Positions 46,881 to 49,952 of a stretch of 49,952 bases of DNA are shown here, one piece after another (position 1 is the first letter of the stretch; every line of letters begins with the position of its first letter). The DNA lies in the IMG/VR virus record IMGVR_UViG_3300006305_000004, positions 1-49,952 of that record; one strand, 5' to 3'. The DNA is from a virus. Under the pieces are notes generated by a model. The model did not search any database. It was not told where the DNA came from and saw only the letters and a list, made by a program, of their open reading frames with translations. The position numbers and the translations under genes were made by a program.

Positions 46881-47439
46881 CTGGAATACTATCTTCGTCA
46901 GCAGGCTCAGGAGCTGTAGCTTTTGCAACAAATCCTTCAGTCTTACCAAATAAGTCTGCAACTTCTTTGTCGTCCATGCTATCTGCATCAACCCCAGCTG
47001 CGCTGCCCGCAATCTCGACAACCTGTACACCAACTAGCTTGAGTGAACTACCATAAGTTACTCCATCCTTCAAGATGTATGGCTTCTGGAAAAAGCCTAG
47101 CTTTACAGTTGAGCCACCATAGATAGGTGTCTTTGCATCTGTAACTGGTGTGCCTTCTGTGTCGACAACTGGTGGTTTCTTGTCCTCTCCCCATGAGAAC
47201 TTGATCTTGAACTTACCATCAGCTACCTCTTCCCATGGTGTAGGCTTGAGTGTAGCTCTCTTGGGGTTCTTCAACTTAGACTCTGCCCATTTAAGAACAG
47301 CTTGTCTTTCTGTTTCAAGTGCGTCAATGATACTTGTACCCACAATAGCTGCGAGTGAGTATCCGAACTTGCCGGGTTCTAGGATAGCTTGGAAGCCTTC
47401 TAGTTTGATAGCGTCTGTGACGTGTACGTTTTTGCTCAT
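46858..47439 (-). CDS. T7 gp2.5-like single-stranded DNA-binding protein, copy B
   Basis: It has 193 residues, nearly identical to copy A except in the acidic tail region (TAPEPADEDSIPVEEEEDF against TEPEKADEDSIDEEEEDF). The terminal acidic-Phe ending is kept. Start two bases after the RNA polymerase stop. Confidence 0.9.
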   Translation of the reverse strand: MSKNVHVTDAIKLEGFQAILEPGKFGYSLAAIVGTSIIDALETERQAVLKWAESKLKNPKRATLKPTPWEEVADGKFKIKFSWGEDKKPPVVDTEGTPVTDAKTPIYGGSTVKLGFFQKPYILKDGVTYGSSLKLVGVQVVEIAGSAAGVDADSMDDKEVADLFGKTEGFVAKATAPEPADEDSIPVEEEEDF

Positions 47440-47440
47440 A

Positions 47441-49792
47441 TTAACAAAAGAAATAAGTGGATTCGATAACCGACTCTGGCTGTAAGTCGCCAATGATCGG
47501 TGGTTCAGTCTCTGCCTGTATCTGGTCGGCAAAGGTCTGGAGATAGTCATGCTCTGCAAACAGAATCATGTACGTCTCCCTAATTATAGCAGATAATTTA
47601 TCCATATCGCAACATCTGCTTAACACACTGTCATGAATTAGTGCGATTGGCTGATCGAAGCTACGCACAGCGAGGTGTAGCAGTGATGCGTCCAGACTAT
47701 GGATGAGGTTAGGTGCAGTAGCAGCCTTGTGCCTGTTGATGTCAACCTCCTTCCCATCTTCTACTGCGACGGATAGATCACAACGACCTAGTAGCTGTAG
47801 CTGGATGCGTTCAACCTTCTTCTTGAAGTAACGCTGTCTGACTACGAAGCCAGAAGGAGTCGTCCATTCCACATACTCTTCACCACGTTTAATAGTCTTA
47901 CCAACCTCAGTCTCGATCCATCTCATAACTGACATTGGCCCGGGCACGACTGCCCCCATAGCCGAACGAACTGATGTAACGATCTGAGTAAGCTGGTCTT
48001 TGTCTACCTCGACACCCTTCTCTTTGAGAGCATCTTTGATATAAGACCTATTAGAATATGGTTTAGCATTATATGGTATGGTCATAACTGTACGTTTTAC
48101 ACACTTTCTGTCCCACACACCTCGTACAGTTTCAGGTATGTATGGCTTTGACACATCTGCAATGACTCTGTACGCATCTTGTGGTCTGTCAGATGGTACA
48201 ACATTTACGAGAAGTGCTGTGGTCTTATCCCTTGCCAAGCCTGCTAGTATCTGCAAACCAGAACAGGTGGCATCAGTAGCCACGGGTAAGGAAGTAGTCA
48301 ATCTTTGTTTGGTAATCACACACTGATGATACTCCTCGCAAGCTGCAAGGAATAACCAAGGCTCGTCTGCCCCCTCCCAATCTCCTAGATTACCTAGTGG
48401 ATCAGATGAGACACGTGAGACAAGCTCAAGATTAGCGTGTGTCCAGTCTAGACGCTCTTGCATCGTAGACTTATCCAGTCCGTATGTGGTAGCGACTTGG
48501 AAAGCGAGCCATTTCTCACTGCTGTCAGTATACTCCGCAGCATTGGCAAACTGTAGCAATGACTTGCCAAAGTCTGTATCTTGTGGAGTAAGGAAAGCAG
48601 GGATAGGATAAGCTCGCCCCCTGTAGTCAAACGACCATGGTATGTAGAACTCTCTGTCTTTGAAGCGATTGACAGCTTCCATAGTCATACGTGTGCGACA
48701 GGATCTCTTGAACTCTGCTGCTCTTTTGTTCATTACCTCTGCTGCTTCACGTCGATACTTCTTACGAGACTCTTTGTTCTCAGCTATATCGACTGGCTTA
48801 GGTGGTAGATCGTAATGAACGATAGGTAGGAACTTTCCAACACTTATCCCTTTGTCTTGTAACAGCATAGCGACATTGACTATGAACGGGTTTAACCGAT
48901 ATTTTACCTGTTGGATTTTGTTGAGAAAAGCGAGTGGGATTTCCCCCTGTATAAGGGCGTGATCGCCTCTTCTAACAAGCTCATGGCCTTGCATTACCTC
49001 GTTGAGTATATACCCACCGACCTCCGTGTTTGACCAGTCTCTAGGCGGTACTAGCATAGGCCACGCTAAAGGACTGAATAATTCTGCATTTGCCATGACT
49101 TCATCTTTGATGTCCATGAACTCTGCGGTCGGTGCAATAAACACTTGAGTCTTACGACCTGTGCGTATGCGTTGCTTGTAGAACCAGCCACTTGATGCCA
49201 TAATGCAATCGAGTAACCAGCCACCAAGTTTGGTACGGATACTTGTACCCCATGGTTTCCACTGTTCAATTCTGTAGCGGTTCATCAGCGTCCTGATGAC
49301 AACTAGCTTCTGTTGTGTGCCACAGGCTTTGTGCCAGTAGTTGTCCTTGAGAGTCTTGAGTAAAGCAGGGGCGGCATGCTCGTAGTGTCGCATCTGACAC
49401 TCGTCTTCAATAGCCTTGCCTATCATAGAACATACGTTGGTAGCTGTGTTGCAGTTGTCCTTGTAACCAAAGACGTTATCGAATGTAACTTTGCATGCGA
49501 TAGCTGCGGCAGCCAGTGCCTCAATACTAGCTAGATATTGGTGTATATCCTTGAAGGCAGCTCCGTACTTGCCTTGATGTATTTTCTTGTTAGTGTCTTC
49601 GATACGTTGAACTACACGTGGTAGTAACGCATCAATCGAAGCGATACCATATACTGTTGCAGAAGAGTACTGTTGTGCTTCTAGCTTATACGTTTGGTCA
49701 CGCAGTCTTTTCAGACCCTGTTTGATCTGTGATCTTTCTAAGTTGACCTGTTCCGTGATTTGGTCTTCCGTTATATCTGTCTGCGAGTTCAT
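47441..49792 (-). CDS. T7-like single-subunit RNA polymerase, copy B
   Basis: It has 783 residues. By eye I find four substitutions relative to copy A: I5T, R to K in EQWRPWG, R to K in LLQDRGIS and K to R in DAYKVIAD. All catalytic motifs are the same. This is the least diverged gene of the repeated module. Confidence 0.97.
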   Translation of the reverse strand: MNSQTDITEDQITEQVNLERSQIKQGLKRLRDQTYKLEAQQYSSATVYGIASIDALLPRVVQRIEDTNKKIHQGKYGAAFKDIHQYLASIEALAAAAIACKVTFDNVFGYKDNCNTATNVCSMIGKAIEDECQMRHYEHAAPALLKTLKDNYWHKACGTQQKLVVIRTLMNRYRIEQWKPWGTSIRTKLGGWLLDCIMASSGWFYKQRIRTGRKTQVFIAPTAEFMDIKDEVMANAELFSPLAWPMLVPPRDWSNTEVGGYILNEVMQGHELVRRGDHALIQGEIPLAFLNKIQQVKYRLNPFIVNVAMLLQDKGISVGKFLPIVHYDLPPKPVDIAENKESRKKYRREAAEVMNKRAAEFKRSCRTRMTMEAVNRFKDREFYIPWSFDYRGRAYPIPAFLTPQDTDFGKSLLQFANAAEYTDSSEKWLAFQVATTYGLDKSTMQERLDWTHANLELVSRVSSDPLGNLGDWEGADEPWLFLAACEEYHQCVITKQRLTTSLPVATDATCSGLQILAGLARDKTTALLVNVVPSDRPQDAYRVIADVSKPYIPETVRGVWDRKCVKRTVMTIPYNAKPYSNRSYIKDALKEKGVEVDKDQLTQIVTSVRSAMGAVVPGPMSVMRWIETEVGKTIKRGEEYVEWTTPSGFVVRQRYFKKKVERIQLQLLGRCDLSVAVEDGKEVDINRHKAATAPNLIHSLDASLLHLAVRSFDQPIALIHDSVLSRCCDMDKLSAIIRETYMILFAEHDYLQTFADQIQAETEPPIIGDLQPESVIESTYFFC
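48944..48965 (-). repeat. 22-nt promoter-like repeat in RNA polymerase gene, copy B
   Basis: It is the same sequence as in copy A at 4731-4752, one mismatch from the post-terL site at 10699-10720. Confidence 0.35.
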
Positions 49793-49916
49793 CTTGTATT
49801 TGTGCTAGTAGGTGTTTTCTGACCTCATCATAGTGAGGGTGGTCTTTGCTTAACATGTCTAATGCTTGTTTGTGATAGGTGTAAACGTCATCAGACGGAA
49901 TAGTTCTCTTTGTCAT
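49698..49916 (-). CDS. Small conserved protein upstream of RNA polymerase, copy B
   Basis: It is 72 residues, identical in protein to copy A, with at least one synonymous change in the part that does not overlap RNA polymerase (TAC against TAT for a Tyr). This supports it as a real gene. Confidence 0.7.
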   Translation of the reverse strand: MTKRTIPSDDVYTYHKQALDMLSKDHPHYDEVRKHLLAQIQDELADRYNGRPNHGTGQLRKITDQTGSEKTA

Positions 49917-49952
49917 TGTCTGTAACATATTTTAATGGTATCAAGTGTTGTA
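49891..49952 (-). CDS. 3' end of the 109-residue early gene, copy B, cut by window edge
   Basis: The last 20 codons are present (HLIPLKYVTDNDKENYSV and the two before). Base changes against copy A are synonymous (His CAC for CAT, Leu TTA for CTA). The 5' part lies beyond the window. Confidence 0.7.
   Translation of the reverse strand, partial: QHLIPLKYVTDNDKENYSV

Larger units (their letters stand above)
44214..49952. repeat. Copy B of the repeated replication module
   Basis: Second, diverged copy of 1-5739, direct orientation. It is cut by the window end inside the 109-residue early gene. All reading frames are intact in both copies, and indels come in whole codons. Confidence 0.95.

Noticed and set aside
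1-49952. CRISPR array, insertion sequence, integrase or toxin-antitoxin pair
   Set aside because: I looked for spaced direct repeats, transposase or recombinase motifs and small paired operons; none is supported in this window.

Overview
The window is marine T7-like podovirus DNA (Autographiviridae type), most probably a cyanophage. Every gene reads on the minus strand, and the genes stand in T7 order: single-subunit RNA polymerase, SSB, endonuclease I, primase-helicase, DNA polymerase, 5'-3' exonuclease, ribonucleotide reductase, portal, scaffold, capsid, tail tubes, internal core proteins, tail fibre, small and large terminase. A cyanobacterial host is supported by a 44-residue high-light-inducible (Hli) protein hidden among small genes beside the capsid gene, by a set of small proteins that I recognise from cyanophages, and by the class I RNR placed between exonuclease and portal. 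psbA, talC and an integrase were not seen.

The window is longer than one genome. Positions 1-5739 recur at 44214-49952 with a constant net offset of 44,213 bases, so one genome unit is about 44.2 kb and the window wraps round it about 1.13 times. The two copies are not identical. The RNA polymerases differ at about 4 of 783 residues, while the first 62 residues of the DNA polymerase differ at 7. Differences are mostly synonymous and indels keep the frame, so this is two related alleles rather than sequencing noise: a concatemer from mixed infection, a chimeric assembly, or a true duplication.

Layout, in coordinate order (transcription runs right to left). 1-5.6 kb: replication module, copy A. 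5.5-10.1 kb: early region of about fifteen small, tightly overlapping genes of mostly unknown function, a tRNA-Asp(GUC), and three sigma70-type promoters. 10.14-10.72 kb: the main non-coding stretch, with a dense cluster of GANTC words, hairpins after terL and probably the physical genome ends. 10.7-15.8 kb: terminase module containing an HNH nuclease and an unrecognised 740-residue protein. 15.8-17.3 kb: small secreted or membrane proteins. 17.25-23.2 kb: T7-type tail fibre followed by six paralogous tail-fibre-like genes. 23.2-34.4 kb: internal core proteins and tail tubes. 34.4-39.7 kb: capsid with terminator and structured leader, ten very small genes including hli, scaffold, portal. 39.7-43.1 kb: RNR pair and exonuclease. 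43.1-49.95 kb: DNA polymerase and replication module, copy B.

How it works together: host-like promoters near 10.2, 9.75 and 7.9 kb would let host polymerase transcribe early genes and the phage RNA polymerase. That enzyme would then transcribe the replication, nucleotide-supply and structural genes, with a stem-loop terminator after the capsid gene setting a high capsid dose. Features that stand out are the DNA polymerase split into overlapping exonuclease and polymerase genes, an RNR beta subunit lacking the usual radical tyrosine, the paralogue array in which the conserved C-terminal codons double as the ribosome binding site of the next gene, and the diverged second copy of the replication module.
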